A model generated the notes under the pieces. The model was given only the letters and a program-made list of their open reading frames with translations. It was not told the origin of the DNA and ran no database searches. A DNA stretch of 64,000 nucleotides from CAJQPP01 sp963793465 (lineage in GTDB: Bacteria; Planctomycetota; Planctomycetia; Pirellulales; Pirellulaceae), in NCBI GenBank assembly GCA_963793465.1, contig CAWCAJ010000010.1, positions 147,513 through 211,512 of the forward strand, read 5' to 3'. Positions 27,917 through 36,840 of the stretch are shown one piece after another. Made by a program: the position numbers and the translations under genes. How positions within the stretch are numbered: the first letter of the stretch is position 1; each line of letters begins with the position of its first letter.

Positions 27917-30900
27917 TTAAAACCTTCGGCGTGGTAGGGTCAGTCCCAGGCAAGCGAGTGCCAGCAATCCACAGGCGCCGGGTTCGGGTACGGCCGAGGC
28001 AAACAAGCCGACATCGTTACCATTGCCGGCCGTGTAGCTGATGAACAGGTTGGTGCGGCCAAAGCGACCCACCAGGTCGCCTTCACCCAGGCCGAAGAAT
28101 TGGCCAGAGAGGTCACCGGCCACGTCCGCAATCAGGAACTCGTCACCGGCCGTCAACTGAAAGCCATCGATCAGGTCAATCGTCAGCTGCCCATCAAGTG
28201 CCAGGTCGCGGGCGATCAACAATTGATCGAATGATCCAGAATCCAGGCCTGCCAACTCGAAGAACGAGTTGGCACCGCTTCCGATAACGACGCTACCATC
28301 AAACGAGACGATATCGGGGCTGTTGCCCGGTCGCAGGTCGCCTTCGAAAAATACGATGCCTGTTCCGGTAAAGTTACCGGCCCCGGTGACGTCGCCAAAG
28401 AAGACGGAACTGCTGCCGGCGCTGGTGCGGATCTCGCTGCCATTGTGCACCACGTCGTCAAAGAACGTGGTGGTTGCCCCGCCCGATGTGACGATCGTTC
28501 CGCCAGCCAGATTGTTGATGTCGCCAAGCAGGTTGGTGGTGCCACTGAAGGCCATGACTCCTTCATTCGACATGCCGGCATTGGCGATCAATGCACCGTG
28601 TCCGCCGATGAAGCCGTTGTTAGTGTTAACAAAATCCTGATCGAATCGAATTTCGCCGCCCAACAGATTAACTTCGCCGTGATTTGAGTTTCCGGCTCCG
28701 GTGAATCGCATGCGTTCGCCGATTGCCACTTCGACCTCGCCGGAGGTTGCGTTTGCCAATGCCGTGCCCAGCGAGCCGTTTCCAAACAAGGTTCCCGTAT
28801 TACTCAGGAAAACGTCGCTGAAATCGGCGGTTGGATTCTGGAGCGAACTGATAGTGGCCACATCCGTAAAGTCCGAGTGATTGATGGCGCCGGCCATGGA
28901 TCCGCTGACGGCATTAATCCGGGAAAATTCCGACAGTGTTATCTGGCCAAATTCAAAACGACCACCATTGAGATTCACATTGCCGTTCATTCCAACCGAC
29001 GTGGTGCCCGCGACAGTCACCAGTCCATCATTCTCGATATTCAGCGTTCCATTCCCTCCGCCGCTAACGGTCAGGTTGCCAGAGTTGTTCCACTGGGAAC
29101 CGGTCCCCGTTACGGTAACGTTGGATGACAAAACATCACCTGTTGCTGCAATCACTCCATCGCCGTTAGTCATCTGGCCACCGTCCTGGATAATGACCAC
29201 GACTGCCTCACCTCCTTCGCCGAGTGTCAGTCTGCCATTGTTTGTCCAGCTTGAGCCAGTTCCGGTGATCGTTACCTGCGCGTTAGCAGACTCGCCAACC
29301 AGACCAGAATCACTTGTGACCCGCCCGCCATCGGAGACTAAAAAGTTGCCAAAACCGTTGAGTCCAATCGTCAACGATCCGGAGTTGTTCCATTGGGAAT
29401 CGGCGCCCGTAACATGTGCTGTGCCAGCGCCTTGAAAATTCAGTCCGAGCAAGCCATCGGCATTGGAAACCACCCCTCCTGCCTCGATGTTCAGCGTGCC
29501 GTTTCCAAGGTTGCCAACTCGCAAATCACCGGAGTTGTTCCACCGTGAATCGCTGCCCGTGATGGTAGCCACGCCGGTCGATCCGGGGTTAAGGCCGATG
29601 AGGGCCACTGTGTTGGACACCTCGCCGCCGGCCTCGATGTTCAGGGTGCCGTTTCCAGATTTGCCTACAATCAGGCCTGACGAGTTATTCCACTGCGAGC
29701 CACTACCGGTGACCGTGGCAGAACCTGTCGAGCCTCCGCCGATTTCGGCGACCGTATTGGACACCACGCCTCCGTCCTGAATGGTGAGCGTGCCGTCGCC
29801 GGCAAAACCAACAATCAGGTTTGCCGAGTTATTCCACTGCGAGCCACTACCGGAGACCGTGGCAGAACCTGTCGAGCCGGCGTTCTCGCCGATAAAGCCA
29901 GTCGTGTTGCTAACCACGCCACCCGCCTCGATGTTCAGCACGCCGTCTCCGAAATTGCCCACCGTCAGGGCACCCGAGTTATTCCACTGCGAACCCGCAC
30001 CGGTGACGGTGGCCTGCCCATGGCTTCCGCCGTCAGATCCAACAACTGTACCGAATGTACCGTTAGTTCCAGCAGAAACGAATCCGCCATTTTCAATATT
30101 CAGACTGCCAACTCCGCTGCCCCCAATGATCATCCCTCCGACTCCTCCGACATTGGACCACTGGGATCCCGGGCCGGTAACCGTTGCAATTCCGTTGGAG
30201 CTGGCTGCAAGACCGATACCCTGTCCGGAGCTGGTGACGATACCACCCGCCATGATATTCAGCGTGCCGGTTCCAGCATCGCCCACAATCAAGGGATCCG
30301 AGCTATTCCACTGCGAGCCACTACCGGTGACCGTGGCAGAACCTGTCGAGCCGGCGTTCTCGCCGATAAAGCTAAAGCCACTCGTGTTGCTAACCACGCC
30401 ACCCGCTTGGATGGTCAGCATGCCGTCCCCGCTTCTGCCCACAGTCAATTGACTCGAGAGGTTCCACTGCGAACCCACTCCCGATACTGTGGCGGTTCCC
30501 AACGTACCCGCTTGAGTGCCAAGGTCGACACCGGCACTCGTGACCAACCCTGCGGACTCAATATTGAGCGCACCGTTGAGGTTCCACTTGCCGATCGAGT
30601 TGAACTGGCCTCCGGAAGAGACGTTAAGAACTCCGGAACGGTTGATGACCACCGGTTCGCTGCCCAGGTCGATCAGCCCATCCGTGTTGACACTCACCAA
30701 GTGGCTTCCCAGTCCGTCCGTATTCCCAACGGTCAACGAAGACGCCGCCAGACTCGAACCGCTCCCGCCAACGATCAAACTGCCGCTGGAAGATGCGAAT
30801 TGACCGCTGCCGTTGCCGATGGCGACCGCACCCGCGGTCACTTGCGATCCATTCAGGACTTTCATGGTGGCCGCATCGGCCGAGTCAATATTCAGCTGAA

Positions 30901-31471
30901 TGCCGGCGAGGCTACCGGTGGCGCCGTTGTCAAACGTCAGCAGGCCGGCCCCGGCGTTGATGGTTCCTGTGGAATTGAATTGAGAACCAGCGGCGTGGGA
31001 TCCATCTATGAACAGTGCGGAATTCTGGATAAGAAACGTGTTGCCAAGGACGTTCAGGTTCAATCCCGAATTGGTAAGCTGGGCGTTATTGAAAAGCGTC
31101 AGGTCTTCGTTGATGGTGAACGCATGCTGCGTGGTCGTCTGGTTGAGAAACGTAACATCGCCTGTGCCCACATCCACAAACCCAACATCCGGCGTTAGCG
31201 AGACAGTGATCGCGTCCCATTGCACGTTGTAAGTCGCGTCCAGCAGGAATTGAGCGGCATCGACGGAGGTCGGCGGGCCGAGCGGCGTCCAGTTGGTGCT
31301 GATATCGTAAAAGGAACCGTTCGGATTGTTCCATTCAAACAGGCTTTGACCCGCACATGGACTGACCGCCGTCAGGCTGGCGGCAACTGAAATTGCCAAG
31401 CCAGCGACCCATCCCGAAAAAAGCAAGCGACTACGATAAGTTTGCTCAAGAATCGAACGGTTGGCATTCAC
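27917..31471 (-). CDS. PEP-CTERM surface protein with T5SS/PEP-CTERM-associated repeats
   Basis: From a GTG at 31471 the product has about 1184 residues. A signal peptide-like helix (SGWVAGLAISVAASLTAVSP) is followed by FEWNNPNGSFYDISTNWTP, a Trp-Asn motif typical of secreted beta-helix proteins. Bases about 28980-30495 encode ten tandem repeats of 45-58 residues built on TVTGSGSQWNNSG, LIVG, GTLNIEAGGVVSN (the T5SS/PEP-CTERM-associated repeat type), which should stack into a beta-solenoid. The C-terminus, VPEPGACGLLALACLG followed by RRRF, is a PEP-CTERM sorting signal: removed by an exosortase, anchoring or exporting the protein. The frame is open to 31699, but those bases are REP repeats, so that extension is not believed; there is no ATG between the repeats and the signal peptide. 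Likely an extracellular or surface-layer role. Confidence 0.88.
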   Translation of the reverse strand: MNANRSILEQTYRSRLLFSGWVAGLAISVAASLTAVSPCAGQSLFEWNNPNGSFYDISTNWTPLGPPTSVDAAQFLLDATYNVQWDAITVSLTPDVGFVDVGTGDVTFLNQTTTQHAFTINEDLTLFNNAQLTNSGLNLNVLGNTFLIQNSALFIDGSHAAGSQFNSTGTINAGAGLLTFDNGATGSLAGIQLNIDSADAATMKVLNGSQVTAGAVAIGNGSGQFASSSGSLIVGGSGSSLAASSLTVGNTDGLGSHLVSVNTDGLIDLGSEPVVINRSGVLNVSSGGQFNSIGKWNLNGALNIESAGLVTSAGVDLGTQAGTLGTATVSGVGSQWNLSSQLTVGRSGDGMLTIQAGGVVSNTSGFSFIGENAGSTGSATVTGSGSQWNSSDPLIVGDAGTGTLNIMAGGIVTSSGQGIGLAASSNGIATVTGPGSQWSNVGGVGGMIIGGSGVGSLNIENGGFVSAGTNGTFGTVVGSDGGSHGQATVTGAGSQWNNSGALTVGNFGDGVLNIEAGGVVSNTTGFIGENAGSTGSATVSGSGSQWNNSANLIVGFAGDGTLTIQDGGVVSNTVAEIGGGSTGSATVTGSGSQWNNSSGLIVGKSGNGTLNIEAGGEVSNTVALIGLNPGSTGVATITGSDSRWNNSGDLRVGNLGNGTLNIEAGGVVSNADGLLGLNFQGAGTAHVTGADSQWNNSGSLTIGLNGFGNFLVSDGGRVTSDSGLVGESANAQVTITGTGSSWTNNGRLTLGEGGEAVVVIIQDGGQMTNGDGVIAATGDVLSSNVTVTGTGSQWNNSGNLTVSGGGNGTLNIENDGLVTVAGTTSVGMNGNVNLNGGRFEFGQITLSEFSRINAVSGSMAGAINHSDFTDVATISSLQNPTADFSDVFLSNTGTLFGNGSLGTALANATSGEVEVAIGERMRFTGAGNSNHGEVNLLGGEIRFDQDFVNTNNGFIGGHGALIANAGMSNEGVMAFSGTTNLLGDINNLAGGTIVTSGGATTTFFDDVVHNGSEIRTSAGSSSVFFGDVTGAGNFTGTGIVFFEGDLRPGNSPDIVSFDGSVVIGSGANSFFELAGLDSGSFDQLLIARDLALDGQLTIDLIDGFQLTAGDEFLIADVAGDLSGQFFGLGEGDLVGRFGRTNLFISYTAGNGNDVGLFASAVPEPGACGLLALACLGLTLPRRRF
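28980..30495 (-). repeat. Ten tandem protein-coding repeats in the PEP-CTERM gene
   Basis: Ten repeats of about 140-175 bases encode the SQWNNSG/GTLNIEAGGVVSN unit. Several units are close to each other at the DNA level (the strings TTATTCCACTGCGAGCCACT and GTGGCAGAACCTGTCGAGCC recur), which marks recent duplication or gene conversion and makes copy number likely to vary between strains. Confidence 0.85.
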
Positions 31472-31607
31472 GGGTGTCGGCTCCAATGATTTCAGAGGTA
31501 AAAGGGTCGTCTCTTTACTGGATGCCAATCGCCGCCGGCATTCCCACAAAAAATGTTGGGTGGGAGATATCCGTCTGATGGGACGGTCAGGGGTCCCCAC
31601 AACACGC

Positions 31608-31970
31608 AGGGGATGGGCGGTGGGCGGGTCGGGAGACCCGCCCACAACCCGCGCGGGTCGGGAGACCCGCCCAACTGGCGGGTCGGGAGACCCGCCCACA
31701 ACCCGCGGCGGGTCGGGAGAGAAGTGGTGAGGTGGTCCGGGTCCCTAACGGTGGGTCGGGTCGGGAGACCCGCCCACAACGCAGCGGGGTCGGGAGACCC
31801 GCCCACAACGCAGTCCCTAACGGTGGGTCGGGTCGGGAGACCCGCCCACAACCGGGGGCTAACCCAGGACTCTCCCACAACGAGGGCGTTGTGGGTTGGT
31901 CTCCACATGGGTTGTGGGTTGGTCTCCACATGGGTTGTGGGTTGGTCTCCTGACCAACCCACTCCGCGGG
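31608..31970. repeat. REP block L, downstream of the RAYT gene
   Basis: A dense array of short hairpins. On the reverse strand the unit is a foot GTTGTGG, then GCGGGTCTCCCGACCCGC (8-bp stem, TCCC loop). Six full hairpins and one cut copy lie between 31620 and 31850, spaced by 20-40 bases. From 31887 on, three units run the other way (GTTGTGGGTTGGTCTCC, the last completed by TGACCAACCC). Units in both orientations match BIME-like organisation of REP elements. The stretch from GAGAAGTGGTGAGGTGG to GTTGGTCTCC is repeated in block R. Confidence 0.85.
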
Positions 31971-32010
31971 CCGCTGGCCTGCCGATCAAGCGGTCCGAGG
32001 ATTGACCGCG

Positions 32011-32565
32011 TTACGTCCAGTCCAACGGACTGATTTCCACATCACAATCAGCTTGCCCATCGGATTCATAGAATGCAGCGGAAGAGAATCGCCACTCTCG
32101 GCCGCGATGCACCAGACCCTTTCGCCGCGGGTTGTCGTGAAGGTAATTCGCCTTTTGATTCCAGAAAAATTCGTTCTCGATAGCGACCGGGTGACGCGAT
32201 GGTTGCCAGCAACGCCGCTGCCGATCGGATGGGGAGCATTGACGTAGCGTCTCATTAAAACAAGCTGGCATATGCTCTGCGCAATGATCGGCAATGGCTC
32301 GCCCCGTGAACTTTCGAAAGTCGGTCATTGCACGGGCCATTCGTTCGTTATTGTATGCCTGATCGTGCACGATGGCGTGCAGATGCGTGGGCATAATCAC
32401 GAATGCGCTCGTGCACAAAGACTTGTTGGAGCGACAGAAGTTTAAACTGTCCGTGACGATTTGGCAGGCGGCTTCCGAGACAAATACCGGCAGCCACTCG
32501 ACGATTGAGAATGTCACGAAATAGACGTGGGCGTCTTCCACGATTCGATAATTTTCCGATGGCAT
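32011..32565 (-). CDS. REP-associated tyrosine transposase (RAYT), Y1_Tnp family
   Basis: A 184-residue HUH-type single-strand DNA transposase. The HUH motif is MPTHLHAIVHD (His-Leu-His), and the catalytic Tyr sits in FFWNQKANYLHDNPRRKGLV, the hallmark of the IS200-like RAYT group. The N-terminal HVYFVTFSIVEWLPVF is also family-typical, and length is normal, so the enzyme looks intact. It lies between two REP blocks whose hairpins should be its targets, and no IS-like ends surround it, as expected of domesticated RAYTs. These proteins nick and move REP sequences rather than themselves. It is transcribed toward the PEP-CTERM gene. Confidence 0.93.
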   Translation of the reverse strand: MPSENYRIVEDAHVYFVTFSIVEWLPVFVSEAACQIVTDSLNFCRSNKSLCTSAFVIMPTHLHAIVHDQAYNNERMARAMTDFRKFTGRAIADHCAEHMPACFNETLRQCSPSDRQRRCWQPSRHPVAIENEFFWNQKANYLHDNPRRKGLVHRGREWRFSSAAFYESDGQADCDVEISPLDWT

Positions 32566-32606
32566 GCGTGGATCTTACCAGACGGTATTCGATATCGGAA
32601 CGGATT

Positions 32607-33120
32607 GAAGTGGTGAGGTGGGCCGGGTCCTCTGGGTTGTCTGACAGTGGGTCGGGTCGGGAGACCCGCCCACAACCGGGGTCTGACAGTGGGTCCGGAG
32701 ACCCGCCCACAACCGGGGAGTGGGTCAGGAGACCCGCCCACAACCGGGGGCTAACCCAAGACTCTCCCACAACAAGGGCGTTGTGGGTTGGTCTCCCGAC
32801 CAACCTACCTGCCTGGTGGGCCGCCCGCCCAGTTTGTGGATTGTTAACGGTGGGCCGGGTCAGGAGACCCGCCCACAACCCAGTTAACGGTGGGCCGGGT
32901 CGGGAGACCCGCCCACAACGCAGGGAGACCCGCCCACAACGCAGGGAGACCCGCCCACAACGCAGGGAGACCCGCCCACAACGCACGCCGGGTCGGGAGA
33001 CCCGCCGCAACGAAGGCCCGTCCACCCCGTTGTGGTTTGGTCTCCTGACCAAGCCACCAGCAGTCCACCCCGTTGTGGTTTGGTCTCCCGACCAACCCAC
33101 CTGCCGGAGGCGAGCCACCC
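32607..33120. repeat. REP block R, upstream of the RAYT gene
   Basis: Continues the REP family of block L. Hairpins of the GGGTCGGGAGACCC type lie near 32650, 32690, 32725, 32860, 32900 and 32990; inverted units with foot GTTGTGG and core GGTCTCC(C/T)GACC lie near 32780, 33030 and 33071. The stems vary (TTGGTC/GACCAA versus CGGGTC/GACCCG) while foot and loop are kept. Bases 32608-32810 share an ordered set of segments with block L: GAAGTGGTGAGGTGG, a hairpin, GGGGGCTAACCCA, ACTCTCCCACAAC, GTTGTGGGTTGGTCTCC. The block ends just before the ECF sigma gene. Confidence 0.85.
32920..32982. repeat. Perfect 21-base tandem repeat, three copies
   Basis: GCAGGGAGACCCGCCCACAA plus C is repeated three times exactly inside REP block R. 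Each unit is half a REP hairpin with its foot, so these copies cannot form the hairpin alone. This points to slippage or rolling expansion within the block rather than separate REP insertions. Confidence 0.9.
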
Positions 33121-33188
33121 CCAGGAAAATTGAGCGTCCAGCCTTTTCTCGTTAAACTTGCGGTACGGCCTTCCCGGAAATATGAAAA

Positions 33189-33866
33189 ATGGGTCGTGTT
33201 TTGGCATCTGGTGAATTGGAGCATTGGTTGAACGAGCATTCGAGCGATCCGTTTGAACAATCCGCATGGGATGACCATTCGATGAATGTGTTGTTGTCCG
33301 AGGCTCGTAACGGCAGCGCCGCGGCGCGTAGCCGGTTGATGGCCGATTTGAAGCGATACCTCGACTTCGTCGCCAATCGACAGTTTGACCCCACCTTGCA
33401 AGCCAAGATGGGGCCTTCGGACATCGTGCAGGAATCCATGATGCGTGCGGTTGACAATCTCGATCAATTTCGGGGCCAGACAGTCGAAGAGTTTCGCGGC
33501 TGGGTACGGCAGATTCTGATCAATGAAGCCAGGCAGATGAAACGTGATTTGCGCGCTCAAAAAAGAAACGTGGATCGAGAACGACGGCTGGTCGACAGCC
33601 AGTCAAAGGACATTCAAGCGGTGCTGATTGACAGCCTGCCCACTCCTGGCACCAATGCGGCTGCGGAAGAACAAGCTGTTGTCATCCGGGCGGCGTTGCA
33701 ATTGCTGGAAGAGGAGCACCAGCAGATTATTCGCTGGCGAAACTGGGAAGGGCTATCCTTTGAAGAGATCGCCAATCGTCTGGGAGTGTCTGTCAGCACC
33801 GCCTCTCGCAAGTGGTGTCAGGCATTGGTCGCCTTCAAGGAACAAATGAACAATGACCGGTCCTAG
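33189..33866 (+). CDS. ECF RNA polymerase sigma factor
   Basis: A 225-residue sigma-70 family protein. Region 2 covers about 40-125 (MGPSDIVQESMMRAVDNLDQ, then FRGWVRQILINEA, the -10 recognition helices). Region 4 covers about 165-222 (LEEEHQQIIRWRNWEGLSFE, then EIANRLGVSVSTASRKW helix-turn-helix). The ATG at 33189 follows the REP block; the ATG at 33282 (MNVLLSEARNG) would still keep region 2. It overlaps the following kinase gene by 14 bases, so the two are co-translated. ECF sigma factors paired with Ser/Thr kinases are a known planctomycete arrangement (ECF-STK groups), in which the kinase is thought to control sigma activity; no anti-sigma gene is seen. Promoters served are unknown. Confidence 0.93.
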   Translation: MGRVLASGELEHWLNEHSSDPFEQSAWDDHSMNVLLSEARNGSAAARSRLMADLKRYLDFVANRQFDPTLQAKMGPSDIVQESMMRAVDNLDQFRGQTVEEFRGWVRQILINEARQMKRDLRAQKRNVDRERRLVDSQSKDIQAVLIDSLPTPGTNAAAEEQAVVIRAALQLLEEEHQQIIRWRNWEGLSFEEIANRLGVSVSTASRKWCQALVAFKEQMNNDRS

Positions 33867-36840
33867 AACGAATAAACAGGAACTTCCAATCGATCAGCTG
33901 GTGCAATTGTTGCAGTCCGATGACGATTCGCCACAGATAAAGAAAATATTGGCCAACCTTAGCGAGGAGCAGCTCGCCGAGCTGTCGGAACTGCAAGCCG
34001 CCGTCAAAATGCTGGAGGCCTTTTCGCCCGGCCAGGAAGCCAGCATCGATACGGCAACCGTGCAGGATCAACCCACACCGGGCGAGAACGGCGTCCAGCT
34101 GGAAAGTACTTTCGCCACAGATACCATCGGACCATACGAAGTGCTGGAAACGATCGGCCAGGGTGGTTTTGGTGTCGTTGTGAAGGCTCGGGACCGCCGG
34201 CTGGGAAGATTGGTGGCGCTGAAAATCCCGCGACCGGAATCCGTGGTTGCCGGATCGAATGGCCGCGGACGATTTGCGCGGGAAGCGAGACTGGTCGCGA
34301 TGTTGGGCCATCCGGCCATCGTTCCCGTTTATGAAACGGGTTCAGACGGTCAAATCCTCTATATCGCCTCCGCTTTTTGCAACGGCGGTACGCTGGGACA
34401 ATGGCTTCGCGGGCAGGATCGCAAGATTGCTCCACGCTTGGCCACGCAAATTGTGGCGCGGCTTTCCGAGGCAATCCAGCATGCGCATGTTCGCGGAGTC
34501 ATTCATCGTGACCTGAAACCTGGCAACGTGCTTTTGCATTTTGACCAACAGGACCTCGAAACACGCGGCGATCAAGCGGTTGTCAGGGCATTGCGGGTTG
34601 CAGATTTTGGCCTCGCAAAATTTGCAGCTGCCAATCAGACCATGACTCAATCCGGCGCGACGATTGGCACCCCGGCCTATATGTCACCGGAACAGGCACG
34701 GGGGGCGATCAACGAAATTGGAGTTGGCTCCGATATCTATGCACTGGGTGCGATACTCTATGAGCTGCTGACCGGCCAGCTACCGATACTGGGCGAATCC
34801 AACGTGGCAACGATGCGTGCCATTGAAACGAAAATTCCGCCGTCGCCACAAAAGCTGAATCCTGCAGTGCCACCTGACCTGGCATCGATTTGTCTCAAAT
34901 GCCTCGAAAAACGATCTGCTGACCGTTATCCAAACGCTCAGGAACTGCACGATGACTTGTTGAACTTCCTGGACGGTCGGCCGGTGCAGGCCAGGCCAGT
35001 CAGCAAGCTCACTCATTTTTATCGCTGGTATCAGCGAAATCCTCTGGTCGCCGCACTGCTGCTACTGTTGTTCGTCACTCTATTGACCGGTTTGAGCCTC
35101 ACCACATGGCAGTGGCGAAACGCACAGGCCAACCTGCTGGAATCGAATCGACAAAGTAACCGAGCGGTGGGTCATCTGCAACGCGCCGAAGATGCCATTG
35201 ACGACATGCTGACAGACGCTGCCAATTCACTGCGAAATATCCCGCAGATGACGCCGTTACGGGAACGATTATTGCTTCGGGCGCTGGAACTTCAAAAAGG
35301 AATTCTCGCTGAAGAAAAAGATCAACTGGCCAGCTTGAGAACGGCACATGCCCATCGACGGATTGGTGAGATTCAGACTGAATTGGGGAAGCCGAGTGAG
35401 GCGGCAGCACAGTTTGGCGAAGCTCTGGAGGTCCTTGATCAGTTGGTCACCGAGGGGCAAGGGCAACCGGAATGGCTGGTTGAACAAGCCCGACTTCACC
35501 GGTTGACGGGTCATGCAAGGTATGAAATGGAGAGTGCCGAGGCCATTGAATCTGCCGAAGCGGCCATCGCCTTGCTGGATGCCGCCACAGCGATTCAACC
35601 AACTCTCGACACGCGCATTGAGTTGTCCTGCGCGTACCGTTTGCTGGGAATGTGCCGGCAGAGGGGGCGGAAGGCGGAACAGGCGGTCGAGGCGTTCCAG
35701 AGAGCCGTCGACTTGCTGGTAGATTTCGAGCAATCGGATGATGGCCACCGTGTGGGCAACGCGTTGTCAAGGGCACACAACAGCCTTGCCATTGGACAGC
35801 GGGCGATTGGACGTCACGACAAGGCGATTGAGAATTACAAAGCATCGATTCGCGTCACTGCCAGTGCCTTGGAACTCGATCCCGGCAATGTGGCACAGCA
35901 GGTTTACATGGCCACGACTGCACTCAACCTTGGCAACTTTTTGTTCGGGATCAAGCATTACGAAACTGCTTTGGAGAATTACGAATTATCCGTGCAAACA
36001 TTCGAGCAATTGGCCAACGACTACTCCAGCGTTCCACGCTACCTGAGTCTGGCCAGCATGTCTAACAACGGAGCGGGTATTGCACTGCGTCGCATCGATC
36101 CACCCAAGGCGGAGGAATCTGTCAAACGGTTCAGGCGGGCGATCGAGTGGTTGCGAAAAAAGCAGGGCAGGTTTGAATTGACGCCCGTCGATCGGAATGA
36201 ATTAGGAACCCAGTACGGGAATCTTGGTAGCGTGCTCACCCACGAGCTCGGCCTTTGGGATCAAGGCCGCAAATGCCTGAGGGAATCGATCGACGTCCTG
36301 AGCAACCTGGTGGAGGAGTTTCCTGACCGAGCTTCCTACTGGAAATCGTTATCATTGAGTAAAGGCAACCTGGCATCAAAGATGGTGGCTCATGGAGAAT
36401 CGCTGGGCGACGCACGCGATCTGTTCTTGGAGGCATGGGATGCCGGCCTCAGGGCGTGGCAGGCCAATCCCCAGAACCCTGCTTACCGAAGCAATCTGGA
36501 ATGGCAAACCAGAGAATTGGCGGAGACAAACGTGAAGTTGGGCCAAGTCGAAGAGACTTGCAACCTGGCTCACCGTTGGGTGGATTTGGCACCCGATGTG
36601 GCAGATCATTACCAATTCAGCATCCAGCTGCTTGCCAAATTAATCAACGAAGTTGAACAGGCACCTGAATTGGACGAGCAGCATCGTCAGCGTCTGCAGA
36701 AGCAGCTGGCAGATTGTGCGTTTGATCTGATCGTGATTGCAAAAAAGCGGGGGTACCTCACAACCAGCGAGCTGAAAGCGTCTGAAGTATTGGCTCCCCT
36801 ACGCGGACGCAAGCGTTATCAGAGCGTGGTCGATAAGTGA
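33853..36840 (+). CDS. Ser/Thr protein kinase coupled to an ECF sigma factor
   Basis: A 995-residue Hanks-type kinase. Kinase domain about 93-370: glycine loop GQGGFGVV (102-109), VALK lysine near 124, HRDLKPGN (218-225), DFG (251-253), MSPEQARG near 277. A membrane helix lies at about 397-419 (VAALLLLLFVTLLTGLSL). The remaining 570 residues form TPR-like helical repeats (AIENYKASIRVTASALELDP, then ALENYELSVQTFEQLA), expected outside the cytoplasm. N-terminal residues 1-60 (DQLVQLLQSDDDSPQIKKIL) are helical. Its start lies inside the sigma gene, giving a 14-base overlap. The likely model is that a ligand at the TPR side controls the kinase, which acts on the sigma factor; this is inferred from gene order. 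Confidence 0.94.
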   Translation: MTGPRTNKQELPIDQLVQLLQSDDDSPQIKKILANLSEEQLAELSELQAAVKMLEAFSPGQEASIDTATVQDQPTPGENGVQLESTFATDTIGPYEVLETIGQGGFGVVVKARDRRLGRLVALKIPRPESVVAGSNGRGRFAREARLVAMLGHPAIVPVYETGSDGQILYIASAFCNGGTLGQWLRGQDRKIAPRLATQIVARLSEAIQHAHVRGVIHRDLKPGNVLLHFDQQDLETRGDQAVVRALRVADFGLAKFAAANQTMTQSGATIGTPAYMSPEQARGAINEIGVGSDIYALGAILYELLTGQLPILGESNVATMRAIETKIPPSPQKLNPAVPPDLASICLKCLEKRSADRYPNAQELHDDLLNFLDGRPVQARPVSKLTHFYRWYQRNPLVAALLLLLFVTLLTGLSLTTWQWRNAQANLLESNRQSNRAVGHLQRAEDAIDDMLTDAANSLRNIPQMTPLRERLLLRALELQKGILAEEKDQLASLRTAHAHRRIGEIQTELGKPSEAAAQFGEALEVLDQLVTEGQGQPEWLVEQARLHRLTGHARYEMESAEAIESAEAAIALLDAATAIQPTLDTRIELSCAYRLLGMCRQRGRKAEQAVEAFQRAVDLLVDFEQSDDGHRVGNALSRAHNSLAIGQRAIGRHDKAIENYKASIRVTASALELDPGNVAQQVYMATTALNLGNFLFGIKHYETALENYELSVQTFEQLANDYSSVPRYLSLASMSNNGAGIALRRIDPPKAEESVKRFRRAIEWLRKKQGRFELTPVDRNELGTQYGNLGSVLTHELGLWDQGRKCLRESIDVLSNLVEEFPDRASYWKSLSLSKGNLASKMVAHGESLGDARDLFLEAWDAGLRAWQANPQNPAYRSNLEWQTRELAETNVKLGQVEETCNLAHRWVDLAPDVADHYQFSIQLLAKLINEVEQAPELDEQHRQRLQKQLADCAFDLIVIAKKRGYLTTSELKASEVLAPLRGRKRYQSVVDK

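Noticed and set aside
30020..31198. 392-residue forward frame opposite the PEP-CTERM gene
   Set aside because: It arises from the repetitive sequence of the real gene on the other strand.
31472..31699. N-terminal 76-residue extension of the PEP-CTERM protein
   Set aside because: It is translated REP sequence and lies before a clear signal peptide.
31608..33120. CRISPR-like look of the dense repeats
   Set aside because: Units are palindromic, occur in both orientations, have irregular and short spacers, and a RAYT gene, not cas genes, lies between them.
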